Of a DNA stretch of 64,000 bases, positions 51,197 to 59,788 are shown in pieces. This stretch comes from JAJDTT01 sp022827025. GTDB lineage: Bacteria; Acidobacteriota; UBA6911; RPQK01; JAJDTT01. How positions within the stretch are numbered: the first letter of the stretch is position 1; each line of letters begins with the position of its first letter. Made by a program: the position numbers and the translations under genes. The notes under the pieces were generated by a model. It made no database searches. It saw only the letters and a list, made by a program, of their open reading frames with translations, and was not told where the DNA came from. The stretch covers positions 4,278,001 through 4,342,000 of the forward strand of contig OZ241897.1 in NCBI GenBank assembly GCA_965203535.1. The letters run 5' to 3'.

Positions 51197-52608
51197 ATTT
51201 CCGGCAAGCGGCCGAGGTCATGGGCGCCCGGAGTTGGGGCCGGGACCTGGGCCGGCAAGCGAATCGGCGTCTGCCCCGGGTCGTCATCGACAGCCGGCAG
51301 GTGAAGCCGGGCGATTGTTTCGTTGCCATCAAGGGAGATCGCCTCGATGGGCACGACTTCGTGAAGGCCGCGATGGAGCGCGGCGCGGCGGCGGCGGTCT
51401 GTTCCCGCGCACCGAACCTGGACGCCGGCGCCTATGGAGACCGGATCTTCCTTCGCGTTGCCGACACCACCCTGGCGCTTCAGGAACTGTCTGCCGAACT
51501 CCGCAGACGGTGGGGCCGGAACCTGGTGGGCGTGACCGGCAGCATGGGGAAGACGACGACCCGCACCTTCACCGCCCGGCTGCTCGAGTCCGGATACCAG
51601 GTTCTGCAGTCTCCCGCCAACTTCAACAACGCCTTCGGAGTGCCGCTTTCCCTTCTCCTGTTGGAGGAACGGCATGACCTGGCGGTGCTGGAGCTGGGCA
51701 TGAACCATGCCGGCGAAATCCGGCGGCTGGCCCGGATCTGCCGTCCCGATCTCGCCATCATCACCAATGTGGCGCCGGTGCATCTCGAATTCTTCTCCAG
51801 TGTCGACGAGATCGCGCGAGCCAAGGGAGAGATTCTGGAGGACCTGCCGCCGGCGGGCGTCTTCGTCTACAACGCCGACGATCGCCGGGTGGCGGAACTC
51901 GCTTCCACCTTCCACGGGCGCACCGTCTCTTTCTCCCTGGAGCGGGAAGCGGACGTTCAGGTCACGGACGTCAGGGTGGTGGACTCGAACACCACCCGGT
52001 TCATCCTCCGGACCGGATGGGGAGAGTCCTCCTGCCGGGTGGCCTTCGTCGGCCGCCACCATCTCTACAACCTGGCGGCGGCCGTGGCCGCCGCCCGGAC
52101 CCTCGGTTTGAGCCGTGAGCAGATCGAAGGGGCGATTCCCAGCCTGACCCCATTGCCCATGCGCGGAAAGATCCGGGGGTTGGAGATGTCCGGTTCCCGG
52201 CGGATCAGAATCCTGGACGACTCCTACAACTCGAACCCGCAAGCCGTGCGAATGGTGTTGGAGGCGGTGGGGCAGTCGGCCGGCGGCGGCCGCCGGATCC
52301 TCGCCCTGGGGGAGATGCTGGAGCTGGGTCCCGAGAGCGCGGTGTGGCATCGCCGGGTCGGAAGGATGGCGGCCCGGATCGAGCCTCATCTTCTGGCGGC
52401 AGTGGGTGCGGGAGCGCGGCCGGTTCTGGAGGGAGCTCGCGAAGCGGGGCTGGCAAACGGCAGGACCCTCTACTTCGGGACTTCGGAAGAGGCGGCGGAG
52501 TACTTGTCCGGCTTCATTTGCAGCGGCGACTTCCTCTTGATCAAGGGGTCCCGCGGAGTCGGGATGGAGCGCATCGCCGCACTTCTGGAAAAGGGGAAGG
52601 GCTCTTGA
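51184..52608 (+). CDS. murF: UDP-MurNAc-pentapeptide synthetase MurF
   Basis: Adds D-Ala-D-Ala to the tripeptide precursor. 474 residues from GTG 51184. VVIDSRQVKPGDCFVAIKG is the N-terminal Mur domain, the ATP loop is GSMGKT (119-124), and ELGMNHAGEIRRLARICRPD is the MurF signature. DDSYNSNPQAVRMVL binds ATP. The ligase itself is complete, although the ddl gene that would supply D-Ala-D-Ala is not in this cluster. Confidence 0.95.
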   Translation: MFGLDFRQAAEVMGARSWGRDLGRQANRRLPRVVIDSRQVKPGDCFVAIKGDRLDGHDFVKAAMERGAAAAVCSRAPNLDAGAYGDRIFLRVADTTLALQELSAELRRRWGRNLVGVTGSMGKTTTRTFTARLLESGYQVLQSPANFNNAFGVPLSLLLLEERHDLAVLELGMNHAGEIRRLARICRPDLAIITNVAPVHLEFFSSVDEIARAKGEILEDLPPAGVFVYNADDRRVAELASTFHGRTVSFSLEREADVQVTDVRVVDSNTTRFILRTGWGESSCRVAFVGRHHLYNLAAAVAAARTLGLSREQIEGAIPSLTPLPMRGKIRGLEMSGSRRIRILDDSYNSNPQAVRMVLEAVGQSAGGGRRILALGEMLELGPESAVWHRRVGRMAARIEPHLLAAVGAGARPVLEGAREAGLANGRTLYFGTSEEAAEYLSGFICSGDFLLIKGSRGVGMERIAALLEKGKGS

Positions 52609-53717
52609 TCTATCACCTGTTGTACGCCTTTCACGACCAGTTCTCGGTCCTGAACGTACTCCGCTACATCACGTTCCGCACCGCCTACGCCACCCTGACG
52701 GCGCTGGCCTTGAGCCTGATTCTGGGTCCCTGGCTCATCGCCAAGCTCAGGGACTACCAGATCGGCCAGTTCATTCGGGAAGACGGTCCCGAACGGCACC
52801 TTCAGAAGGCCGGCACCCCCACCATGGGCGGACTCCTCATCCTCGTCAGCATCGTGCTGCCCACCCTCTTGTGGGCCGATCTGGGAAACCTCTACGTCTG
52901 GATCGCGGTCGCTTCCCTGATCCTGTTCGGCGGCGTGGGCCTGGCCGACGACTACCTCAAGGTCACCAGGAAGAACTCCGCCGGACTGCGGCCGAGGCGC
53001 AAAATCCTGTTCCAGGTGCTGATCGCTCTGGGCATCGGACTGACTCTGGTGGTGCTCCACTATCAGGGCCTCTACAGCATTCAGTTGAGCGTCCCTTTCT
53101 TCAAGCGTTTCACCCCGGATCTGGATCTGGCGGTACTGGGTGTCTCCACCTTCATCCCCCTGATCGTGTTCACGGCTCTGGTCGTCGTGGGAAGCAGCAA
53201 CGCCGTGAACCTGACGGATGGCCTGGACGGGCTCGCCAGCGGCCTGATGGTGATTGCGGCGTCGGCCCTGACGGTTCTGGCGTACGTGACCAGCCACGCC
53301 ACTTTCGCCACCTATCTGGGACTGATCAAGAACACCTACGCCAGCGAGCTCTCCATTTTCTGCGGAGCCATGGTGGGAGCCAGCCTGGGGTTTCTCTGGT
53401 ACAACACCCACCCCGCTGAGATCTTCATGGGAGACGTGGGTTCCATGTCCCTGGGGGGCGCCATCGCCACCGTGGCGGTGCTCATCAAGCAGGAACTCCT
53501 GCTGTTGTCCATCGGAGGCATCTTCGTCCTGGAGGCCCTGTCGGTCATCTGCCAGGTCTTGTACTTCAAGGCTACCGGGAAACGCATTCTGCGAATGGCC
53601 CCCTTGCATCACCACTTCGAGCTGTTGGGCTGGGACGAGCCCAAAGTGGTGGTGCGTTTCTGGATTCTTGGCCTGCTGTTCGCGCTTTTCAGCCTGACCA
53701 CGCTGAAGCTGAGGTAG
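52605..53717 (+). CDS. mraY: Phospho-MurNAc-pentapeptide-transferase MraY
   Basis: Transfers phospho-MurNAc-pentapeptide to undecaprenyl phosphate to make lipid I; integral membrane protein. 370 residues from TTG 52605, with AAGGGGAAGGG before it and a 4-bp overlap with murF; the frame is open further upstream but that belongs to murF. Conserved sites: HLQKAGTPTMGGLLI, LADDYLK, NAVNLTDGLDGLA, FMGDVGSMSLGG and MAPLHHHFELLGW. About ten membrane helices. Confidence 0.96.
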   Translation: MIYHLLYAFHDQFSVLNVLRYITFRTAYATLTALALSLILGPWLIAKLRDYQIGQFIREDGPERHLQKAGTPTMGGLLILVSIVLPTLLWADLGNLYVWIAVASLILFGGVGLADDYLKVTRKNSAGLRPRRKILFQVLIALGIGLTLVVLHYQGLYSIQLSVPFFKRFTPDLDLAVLGVSTFIPLIVFTALVVVGSSNAVNLTDGLDGLASGLMVIAASALTVLAYVTSHATFATYLGLIKNTYASELSIFCGAMVGASLGFLWYNTHPAEIFMGDVGSMSLGGAIATVAVLIKQELLLLSIGGIFVLEALSVICQVLYFKATGKRILRMAPLHHHFELLGWDEPKVVVRFWILGLLFALFSLTTLKLR

Positions 53718-53737
53718 GGGATGGCGAGGATTCGGCA

Positions 53738-55090
53738 ATGAAGTTGTCCGGTCGAAACATCCTGGTCGTCGGACTGGCCCGAACCGGTCTCGCGGCGGCC
53801 AACTTCCTGGTGGGGAAGGGGGCCCGTGTCAGCGTCACCGATCTCCGCACGGAGGATGATCTGAATGACCGGATCGCGAGGCTTCAGGGGAAGGTTCGGC
53901 TGCTGCTGGGCCGCCACCGGGAAGCGGATTTCACCGGGGCCGACTTGATTGTATTGAGCCCCGGGGTGCCGTCCGGGATCCCTCCGCTGGTGCGGGCCCG
54001 GGAGCGGGGAATACCGGTCTGGAGCGAGATCGAGCTGGCTTGCCGTTTCCTGAAAGGCACCCTCATCGGGGTCACGGGAACCAACGGCAAGACCACCACC
54101 ACCACACTGATCGGCGAGATGCTGGCCGCGGGCCGGCGGCCGCATGTCGTGGCGGGAAACATCGGAGTTCCCCTGCTGGAGAAGGTGGGGGAGGCCACTG
54201 AGGAAACGGTCTGGGTCGTGGAGCTCTCGTCCTTTCAACTGGAGACGACCCGGACGCTGCACTGCCGGGTGGCCATCGTCCTCAACGTGACGCCCGATCA
54301 CCTGGATCGTCACGCCAGCTTCGAAGACTACTGGCAGGCGAAGCGCCGTATTCTGCTCAACCAGGAAGCGTCGGATTTCGCCGTCTTCAACCGGGATGAA
54401 CCCAATTCCAGGCGCATGGCCGACGGCGCCGAGGCCCGTCCCCTCTTCTTCAGCCGGTTGGAACGCTGCGCGGGCGTTTTTTCCCGGGGCGGAAAGATCC
54501 GGATTCAGGTGGACGGCGAGTCGCACCAGGTGATGGAGAGGAGCCAGGTCCGGCTCAAAGGGGAACACAATCTGGAAAACGTCCTGGCTGCCGCGGCGGC
54601 CGGCTTTCTGGTGGGCGTCGAACCCGAAGCGATCGCTCGGGCCTGCCGCCGCTTCGCCGGCGTGGAGCACCGCCTGGAATGGATTCGGGACCTGGATGGG
54701 GTTTCCTTCTACAACGATTCCAAAGCCACCAACGTGGAATCGGCCGCCAAGGCCATGGAAGCCCTGGAGCAGCCCCTGGTCGCCATCATGGGGGGGACCA
54801 ACAAAGGCTCCGACTTCCGGGTGCTGAGGCCGCTGGTCAAGAGGAAGGTCCGGCACCTGGTCCTCTTGGGGGAGGCCAGGGAAAGTCTCCTGGCGGGGCT
54901 GCGCGGAACGGCCCCGGTGAGCGAGGCCGGAGGATTTGAGGAAGCAGTCCGCCAGGCGTTCGTCGAGGCGCTGCCCGGAGACGCGGTGCTGCTGGCTCCG
55001 GCCTGCGCCAGTTTCGACATGTTCCGGAACTATGAGGAACGGGGCAGAGCCTTCAAGGATCTGGTCTCACAGTTGACGGGAGGTGAGTGA
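53738..55090 (+). CDS. murD: UDP-MurNAc-alanine:D-glutamate ligase MurD
   Basis: Adds D-Glu to UDP-MurNAc-L-Ala. 450 residues, of normal length. The N-terminal Rossmann domain has VVGLARTGLAAANFL, the ATP loop is GTNGKT at 114-119, and the central domain has NVTPDHLDRHASFEDY. The C-terminal domain carries FYNDSKATNVESAAKAME and LLAPACASFDMFRNYEERG. It overlaps ftsW by 4 bp. Confidence 0.96.
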   Translation: MKLSGRNILVVGLARTGLAAANFLVGKGARVSVTDLRTEDDLNDRIARLQGKVRLLLGRHREADFTGADLIVLSPGVPSGIPPLVRARERGIPVWSEIELACRFLKGTLIGVTGTNGKTTTTTLIGEMLAAGRRPHVVAGNIGVPLLEKVGEATEETVWVVELSSFQLETTRTLHCRVAIVLNVTPDHLDRHASFEDYWQAKRRILLNQEASDFAVFNRDEPNSRRMADGAEARPLFFSRLERCAGVFSRGGKIRIQVDGESHQVMERSQVRLKGEHNLENVLAAAAAGFLVGVEPEAIARACRRFAGVEHRLEWIRDLDGVSFYNDSKATNVESAAKAMEALEQPLVAIMGGTNKGSDFRVLRPLVKRKVRHLVLLGEARESLLAGLRGTAPVSEAGGFEEAVRQAFVEALPGDAVLLAPACASFDMFRNYEERGRAFKDLVSQLTGGE

Positions 55091-56223
55091 CGGTGGCCCG
55101 GCGAGCAGCGTACGACCATGTGATTCTGCTGGTCCTCCTGGTTCTGGTGGGCTTCGGCCTGGTCATGGCCTTCAGCGCCTCCGGAATGGTGTCGCTGGAA
55201 CGGTACGGAGTTTCCACCCGCATCTTCCAACGCCAACTGATCAGTGTCGGCATCGGCCTGGTGGTCTTTTGGATCACGGCACATTGGGACTATCGACGCT
55301 ATGCGAAGCCGGCATTCATCTATCCGGCGCTCGCCGTCACCCTGATTCTGCTGGTTCTTCCCTTGGTGCTGCCCACCGGTCAGGACGTCCGGCGCTGGAT
55401 TCCGGTCGGTCCCACGCGGTTCCAGCCCTCGGAACTGGCCAAGCTCGGGGTCGTCGTTTTCGTGGCCTACTACCTCACCAGATACCGCTCGAGCCTCCAG
55501 TCGTTGTCCCTGTTGGCGCCTCTGCTGGGGATTGTGGGGGTGGTGCTGGCCCTGATCGTGGTGGAGCCGGATCTGGGAACGGCCTTCATCATCGGTCTGA
55601 CGGTCGCCGCGCTTCTCTTCCTGGGCGGAGTTCGTCTGGCTTATCTGCTCGGCCTCGCGGGCATCTGCGTTCCCCTGTTCCTGTTCCTGATTCTGAGCGC
55701 TTCCTACCGCAAGGATCGGATCCTCGCTTTTCTGGATCCGGAAGTGGATCCCTCCGGCATCGGCTACCAGATTCGCCAGAGCCTGATCGCCGTGGGTTCC
55801 GGCGGATGGACCGGACTGGGTCTGACCCAGAGCAAGCAGAAGCTCCACTTCCTGCCCGAGGCCCACACCGACTTCGTCTTCGCCGTCTTGGGAGAAGAGC
55901 TTGGATTGCTGGGTTCGCTCGTCATGGTGGCGCTCTTCGTGCTGCTCTTCTGGCGAGGGGTGCGGATTGCCTTTCGCGCCGACACCGGATTCGGCTCCCT
56001 GCTGGCCATGGGGATCGTGTGCATGGTGGTTCTGCAAGGCATGATCAACATGTGCGTGGTGGTCAGCCTGCTGCCGACCAAGGGAATTCCGCTGCCGTTC
56101 GTTTCGGTCGGCGGATCCTCCATGTTGGCCATGATGGCCGGCGTCGGCATCCTTCTGAACATCTCCCGGCGGTGCCGAACCGACCGGGAGGAAGCCGTTT
56201 CCGGGAGCGGGAAATTACCGTGA
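55087..56223 (+). CDS. ftsW: SEDS peptidoglycan glycosyltransferase FtsW
   Basis: Septal glycan polymerase that works with FtsI. 378 residues from GTG 55087, with about ten membrane helices. SEDS landmarks: GPTRFQPSELAKLG, GIGYQIRQSLIAVGSGGWTG, HFLPEAHTDFVFAVLGEELG, LPFVSVGGSSM. It overlaps murD by 4 bp and ends in a 4-bp overlap with murG. Confidence 0.95.
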   Translation: MTVARRAAYDHVILLVLLVLVGFGLVMAFSASGMVSLERYGVSTRIFQRQLISVGIGLVVFWITAHWDYRRYAKPAFIYPALAVTLILLVLPLVLPTGQDVRRWIPVGPTRFQPSELAKLGVVVFVAYYLTRYRSSLQSLSLLAPLLGIVGVVLALIVVEPDLGTAFIIGLTVAALLFLGGVRLAYLLGLAGICVPLFLFLILSASYRKDRILAFLDPEVDPSGIGYQIRQSLIAVGSGGWTGLGLTQSKQKLHFLPEAHTDFVFAVLGEELGLLGSLVMVALFVLLFWRGVRIAFRADTGFGSLLAMGIVCMVVLQGMINMCVVVSLLPTKGIPLPFVSVGGSSMLAMMAGVGILLNISRRCRTDREEAVSGSGKLP

Positions 56224-57296
56224 TCGAGCGAGGGCTGCTGTTTGCCGGAGGAGGGACCGGAGGTCATGTCTACATGGCGGTGGCGGTCATCCAACGCCTG
56301 CGGGAGTTGGGATCGAGTCCGGAGATTCTCTTTGTGGGAACCCGCCGGGGACTCGAGAATCGAATTCTGCCCGATCTGGGGGTGACGGTGGAGAGGATTT
56401 CCTTGGGCGGACTCAAACGAACCGGCCTCCTGAAGGCGTTCCAAACCCTGCTCCAGCTTCCGGCGGCGCTACTCCGGTCCGTGGGAATCCTCCGCCGCTT
56501 TCGGCCCGGGGCGGTGGTGGGACTGGGGGGCTATTCCTCGGGGCCCGTGGTCCTGGTGGCGTCGTGGATGCGTATCCCTTGTCTCGTGATCGAACCCAAC
56601 GTCCATCCGGGACTCGCCAACCGGCTCCTGGCTCCCTGGGTGGACAGGGTGGCGGTGGCATTCGAAGAAACGGCCGGGCGTTTCGGACGGAAGGCCCGGT
56701 TGACCGGAATTCCGGTTCGCCCCCAATTCCACCGGGACCGTAGACCTCCGAACGCGGGAGGGCCTCTCCGGGTGCTGATCTTCGGAGGGAGTCAGGGAAG
56801 CGAGGCTGTCAATCGCCTGGTTTGCGAGGCACTGGACGAGCTCTCGCCGGAGCGCATCCGGCTGATTCACCAGACGGGGCCCCGAGACCGCAGCCGGGTG
56901 GAAGAGCGTTACCGGAAGTTGGGCTTTTTCGGAGCGGTTCTGGAGTACATCCACGACATGCCGGAACGGCTGCACTGGGCCGATCTGGTGATCTGCCGGG
57001 CCGGAGCGTTGACTCTGGCCGAAGTCACGGCGGCGGGAAAGGCCTCGATCCTGATTCCGTATCCCTATGCCGCCGATGACCACCAGCGGACCAACGCCCA
57101 GGCCCTGGTCCGCCGGGGCGCCGCCCTGATTCTGGAGGAGGGAGGGGAGGCGGGACCCGCACTGGCGCGGATGATCCGGGATCTGGACCGGGACCGTCTT
57201 CAACTTGGGGCGCTGGCAGCCGCCAGCGGGTCCTTGGGCGATCCCCGAAGTTGCGACCGGATCGTCCAGGCGCTCGCGGAGATAATTCATGAGTAG
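56220..57296 (+). CDS. murG: UDP-GlcNAc:lipid I N-acetylglucosaminyltransferase MurG
   Basis: Adds GlcNAc to lipid I to make lipid II at the inner face of the membrane. 358 residues from GTG 56220; the open frame runs upstream to 55083 but there it is only the shadow of ftsW. GGGTGGHVYMAVAVI is the N-terminal loop, then GGYSSGPVV, FGGSQGSEAVN, and CRAGALTLAEVTAAGKASIL with IPYPYAADDHQRTNA near the end. The gap to murC (174 bp) is the longest within this operon and holds tandem repeats. Confidence 0.95.
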   Translation: MIERGLLFAGGGTGGHVYMAVAVIQRLRELGSSPEILFVGTRRGLENRILPDLGVTVERISLGGLKRTGLLKAFQTLLQLPAALLRSVGILRRFRPGAVVGLGGYSSGPVVLVASWMRIPCLVIEPNVHPGLANRLLAPWVDRVAVAFEETAGRFGRKARLTGIPVRPQFHRDRRPPNAGGPLRVLIFGGSQGSEAVNRLVCEALDELSPERIRLIHQTGPRDRSRVEERYRKLGFFGAVLEYIHDMPERLHWADLVICRAGALTLAEVTAAGKASILIPYPYAADDHQRTNAQALVRRGAALILEEGGEAGPALARMIRDLDRDRLQLGALAAASGSLGDPRSCDRIVQALAEIIHE

Positions 57297-57308
57297 GGCA
57301 ATGGAACG

Positions 57309-57445
57309 GACCGAAATCGGACACCGGATTGGCATCCTTTGCGGGTGCCCGGTGACGACCGAAATCGGACACCGAAGGGGCGCCCCTTGGGCGTGCCCGG
57401 TGGCGACCGAAATCCACCGTAGGGGCACCCCTTGTGGGTGCCCTC
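57309..57445. repeat. Three tandem 48-bp REP-like repeats between murG and murC
   Basis: Units start at 57309, 57357 and 57405. The first two are each 48 bp: GACCGAAATCGGACACCG followed by a hairpin of the GGCxCCxxTTGxGxGTGCC type. The third (57405-57445) has a shorter lead and a full REP arm (GTAGGGGCACCCCTTGTGGG, 57419 on) identical to the family core. All three point the same way, unlike the facing pair in the lipoprotein gene. Each can form a hairpin in the dcw mRNA. Confidence 0.85.
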
Positions 57446-57470
57446 TTGGCTCCGAACGACGGCAGAGAAA

Positions 57471-58877
57471 ATGCGCATGGCGATCGTGAAGGGACTCCGG
57501 TCCAACCGGACGAAGGGCATCGACCAGTTCCGGAGAGTCCATTTCGTCGGCATTGGCGGGGTGGGGATGAGCGGAATCGCCCAGGTTCTGGCCCAGAGGG
57601 GTTGGGAAGTCTCAGGTTCCGACCTGGTTTGCAGCGCCGCCGTCTCCGGTCTCCGTTCGATCGGGGTCCGGGTCAGTATCGGACACAGCCCGGACCATCT
57701 GGGAGATGCCCAGATGGTGGCCTTTTCCAGCGCCGTCGCCAGTGACAATCCCGAACTCCAGGAGGCTCGGAGACGGGATATCACGGTGGTGCACCGGGCA
57801 GACCTGTTGGCCCGGATCATGGCCGGCGGCAAGGGCATCGCCATCTCCGGAACCCATGGAAAGACGACCACCACCTCCATGATCGGCGTGCTCCTGGTCG
57901 AAGCCGGCTTGGACCCCACCATCCTGGTTGGAGCCCGGGCCGTGGACCTGGGGGGCAACGCGCGTCTCGGAAACGGGCCGTGGGTCGTAGCGGAAGCGGA
58001 CGAGAGCGACGGCAGCTTCCTGAAGCTCCGGCCCCGGTACGCAGTGATCACCAATGTCGACCGCGATCATCTGGACTTCTACGGCGGACTCGAGGAGATC
58101 GGCGACGCCTTCGTCTCCTTCATGAACCTGCTCCCCGCGGTCGGCCGTGCGGTCGTCTGTACCGACGATTCCAACCTCAGGCGGCTCCTGAAAAACGTTC
58201 ACAGGCCCGTGATAACGTACGGCATGGCGCCTGCCGCCGACGTATGGGCCGAGGCGGTGGAATGGACGTCCGGAGGTTCTTCCTTCGGGTGCGTCCACCG
58301 GGGCGACCGTCTGGGGAGGCTCCGGCTGAAGGTGCCGGGACGGCATAACATGTTGAATTCTCTGGCCGCCGTAGCCGTGGGTCTTGAGCTGCAGGTCCCC
58401 TTTGAGGTGATCCGGCGGGCTCTGGGAGCGTTCTCCGGCGCGGAGCGGCGCCTGGAGTTCAAGGGCATGCGGAAGGGGGTCCGTGTGATGGACGATTACG
58501 GTCATCATCCGGTTGAGATCCGAACCACGTTGGACGCGTGCCGCCGGATGGGACGGAGAGTGGTGGTGGTGTTTCAGCCGCATCGATACACGCGAACCCT
58601 GCATTTGAGGTCGGAGTTGGCCGAGTGTTTCCAGGACGCGGATCTCCTTTATCTGATGGATGTCTATCCGGCAGGGGAGGCGCCTGTCGCCGGTGGGCTC
58701 GGCGAGGATCTGTACCGGGCCGTGGGCCGGCACCGCCAGGTCTGCTATCAGCCGCAGCCCGACGCCATGTTGCGGGTCCTGCGGGAAGACGTGATGCCGG
58801 GGGACCTGCTCCTGACGCTGGGAGCGGGCAACGTCTGGAAGATCGGGGAGGATTATCTGAGAGGCCGGGCCGTTTGA
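57471..58877 (+). CDS. murC: UDP-MurNAc:L-alanine ligase MurC
   Basis: First peptide ligase of peptidoglycan synthesis. 468 residues from ATG 57471; an ATG at 57477 is equally possible, and the frame upstream is REP sequence. HFVGIGGVGMSGIAQVL is the N-terminal loop, GTHGKTTTTSMIGVL the ATP loop, EADESDGSF and DDYGHHPVEI the conserved sites. It is followed by ftsQ after 20 bp; murB and ddl, often between them, are absent. Confidence 0.95.
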   Translation: MRMAIVKGLRSNRTKGIDQFRRVHFVGIGGVGMSGIAQVLAQRGWEVSGSDLVCSAAVSGLRSIGVRVSIGHSPDHLGDAQMVAFSSAVASDNPELQEARRRDITVVHRADLLARIMAGGKGIAISGTHGKTTTTSMIGVLLVEAGLDPTILVGARAVDLGGNARLGNGPWVVAEADESDGSFLKLRPRYAVITNVDRDHLDFYGGLEEIGDAFVSFMNLLPAVGRAVVCTDDSNLRRLLKNVHRPVITYGMAPAADVWAEAVEWTSGGSSFGCVHRGDRLGRLRLKVPGRHNMLNSLAAVAVGLELQVPFEVIRRALGAFSGAERRLEFKGMRKGVRVMDDYGHHPVEIRTTLDACRRMGRRVVVVFQPHRYTRTLHLRSELAECFQDADLLYLMDVYPAGEAPVAGGLGEDLYRAVGRHRQVCYQPQPDAMLRVLREDVMPGDLLLTLGAGNVWKIGEDYLRGRAV

Positions 58878-58897
58878 AGGCGCCGGAAGCGTAGAAG

Positions 58898-59710
58898 ATG
58901 CCAGTCCAACGCTCTCGCAAGCTGCGTAACCTGCTGATCTTTGCCGGACGCCTTTTGGGGACGGGTCTCATGATCCTGGGACTCGCGATGGCGTTTCGAC
59001 ATGCGGCTTACTCTTCCCAGGGAGGAACTCTTTTCGATATTCAGGATATTCGCTTCGAGGGGACCAGGCATCTCTCCTGGCAGAAACTGAGATCGTTCAT
59101 GCTCGAGACCTATTCGGGGAACATCCTGCGGGTCGATCTGGAACAGCTCAAGGATCTGGTGGAATCCGAGTCCTGGGTGAGGACCGCGACGGTGCGCCGA
59201 AAGTTGCCTGGCCGTCTCATCGTCAGTGTCCGGGAACGTGTTCCGGTGGCCGTTGCCGCGATCGACCAGGATCTCTACATCGTTGACGAAGAAGGAGTCG
59301 TGTTGGACCGGTACGGATCCGGCCGCCTGCAATTGGATGGGCCGATTCTGAAAGGCTTGGGGAACATCGCTCGCGAGAACCCGTCCGCAACCCGGGAGAA
59401 TCTCGAGAAGATGGGAATCTATTCCAGATTGATGTCCGATCTGAGTTCGTCCGGAGGGGACTATACCCTCTCCATATCCGAGGTCCTGCTGGCGGACCCG
59501 GACCGGATCGCCATTGTCAGGGAGGACGACCCGGTCCCCATCTACCTGGGAAGCGGCCGTTTCCGGGAGCGGTACGAGAACTTTCTGGCCCAGAAGGACA
59601 TTTACCAGCAACTGAAGAAGGAGTATGGCCGCATCGAATATATCGACGTCTCGTTTGACAACAAGATCATTTTCCATACTCCCGGCGAGTCTCGTGAAAG
59701 GAGCACCTAG
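58898..59710 (+). CDS. ftsQ: Cell division protein FtsQ
   Basis: 270 residues. One membrane anchor (LIFAGRLLGTGLMILGLAMA), then a POTRA domain (FDIQDIRFEGTRHLSWQKLR, NILRVDLEQLKDLVESESWV, LPGRLIVSVRERVPVA) and the beta domain ending in YIDVSFDNKIIFHTP. FtsQ bridges early and late division proteins. The TAG stop (59708-59710) is completed by the first base of a TIR-element fragment, so the last few residues may have been altered by the insertion. Confidence 0.92.
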   Translation: MPVQRSRKLRNLLIFAGRLLGTGLMILGLAMAFRHAAYSSQGGTLFDIQDIRFEGTRHLSWQKLRSFMLETYSGNILRVDLEQLKDLVESESWVRTATVRRKLPGRLIVSVRERVPVAVAAIDQDLYIVDEEGVVLDRYGSGRLQLDGPILKGLGNIARENPSATRENLEKMGIYSRLMSDLSSSGGDYTLSISEVLLADPDRIAIVREDDPVPIYLGSGRFRERYENFLAQKDIYQQLKKEYGRIEYIDVSFDNKIIFHTPGESRERST

Positions 59711-59740
59711 GAGTCTGCGCGGTAGAAATGTTCGTAGCGA
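59708..59740. mobile_element. End fragment of the TIR element (copy 3)
   Basis: After TA (59708-59709), bases 59710-59740 match the left end of copies 1 and 2 (GGAGTCTGCGCGGTAGAAAT on) with two differences from copy 1. The rest of the element is missing. The following DNA forms a different short hairpin (GACGG...CCGTC). It occupies the ftsQ-ftsA gap. Confidence 0.75.
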
Positions 59741-59788
59741 CGGTTCGGGCCGAAGATTCGCCGTCTTAGCTTGGATGGAACCAGATCG

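Noticed and set aside
55083..56219. Upstream extension of murG
   Set aside because: The frame is open only because ftsW lies over it; MurG begins at GTG 56220 with its glycine-rich loop.
57309..57445. CRISPR-like array
   Set aside because: Three units only, repeat and spacer are not distinct, and no cas gene is near; they are tandem REP-like repeats.
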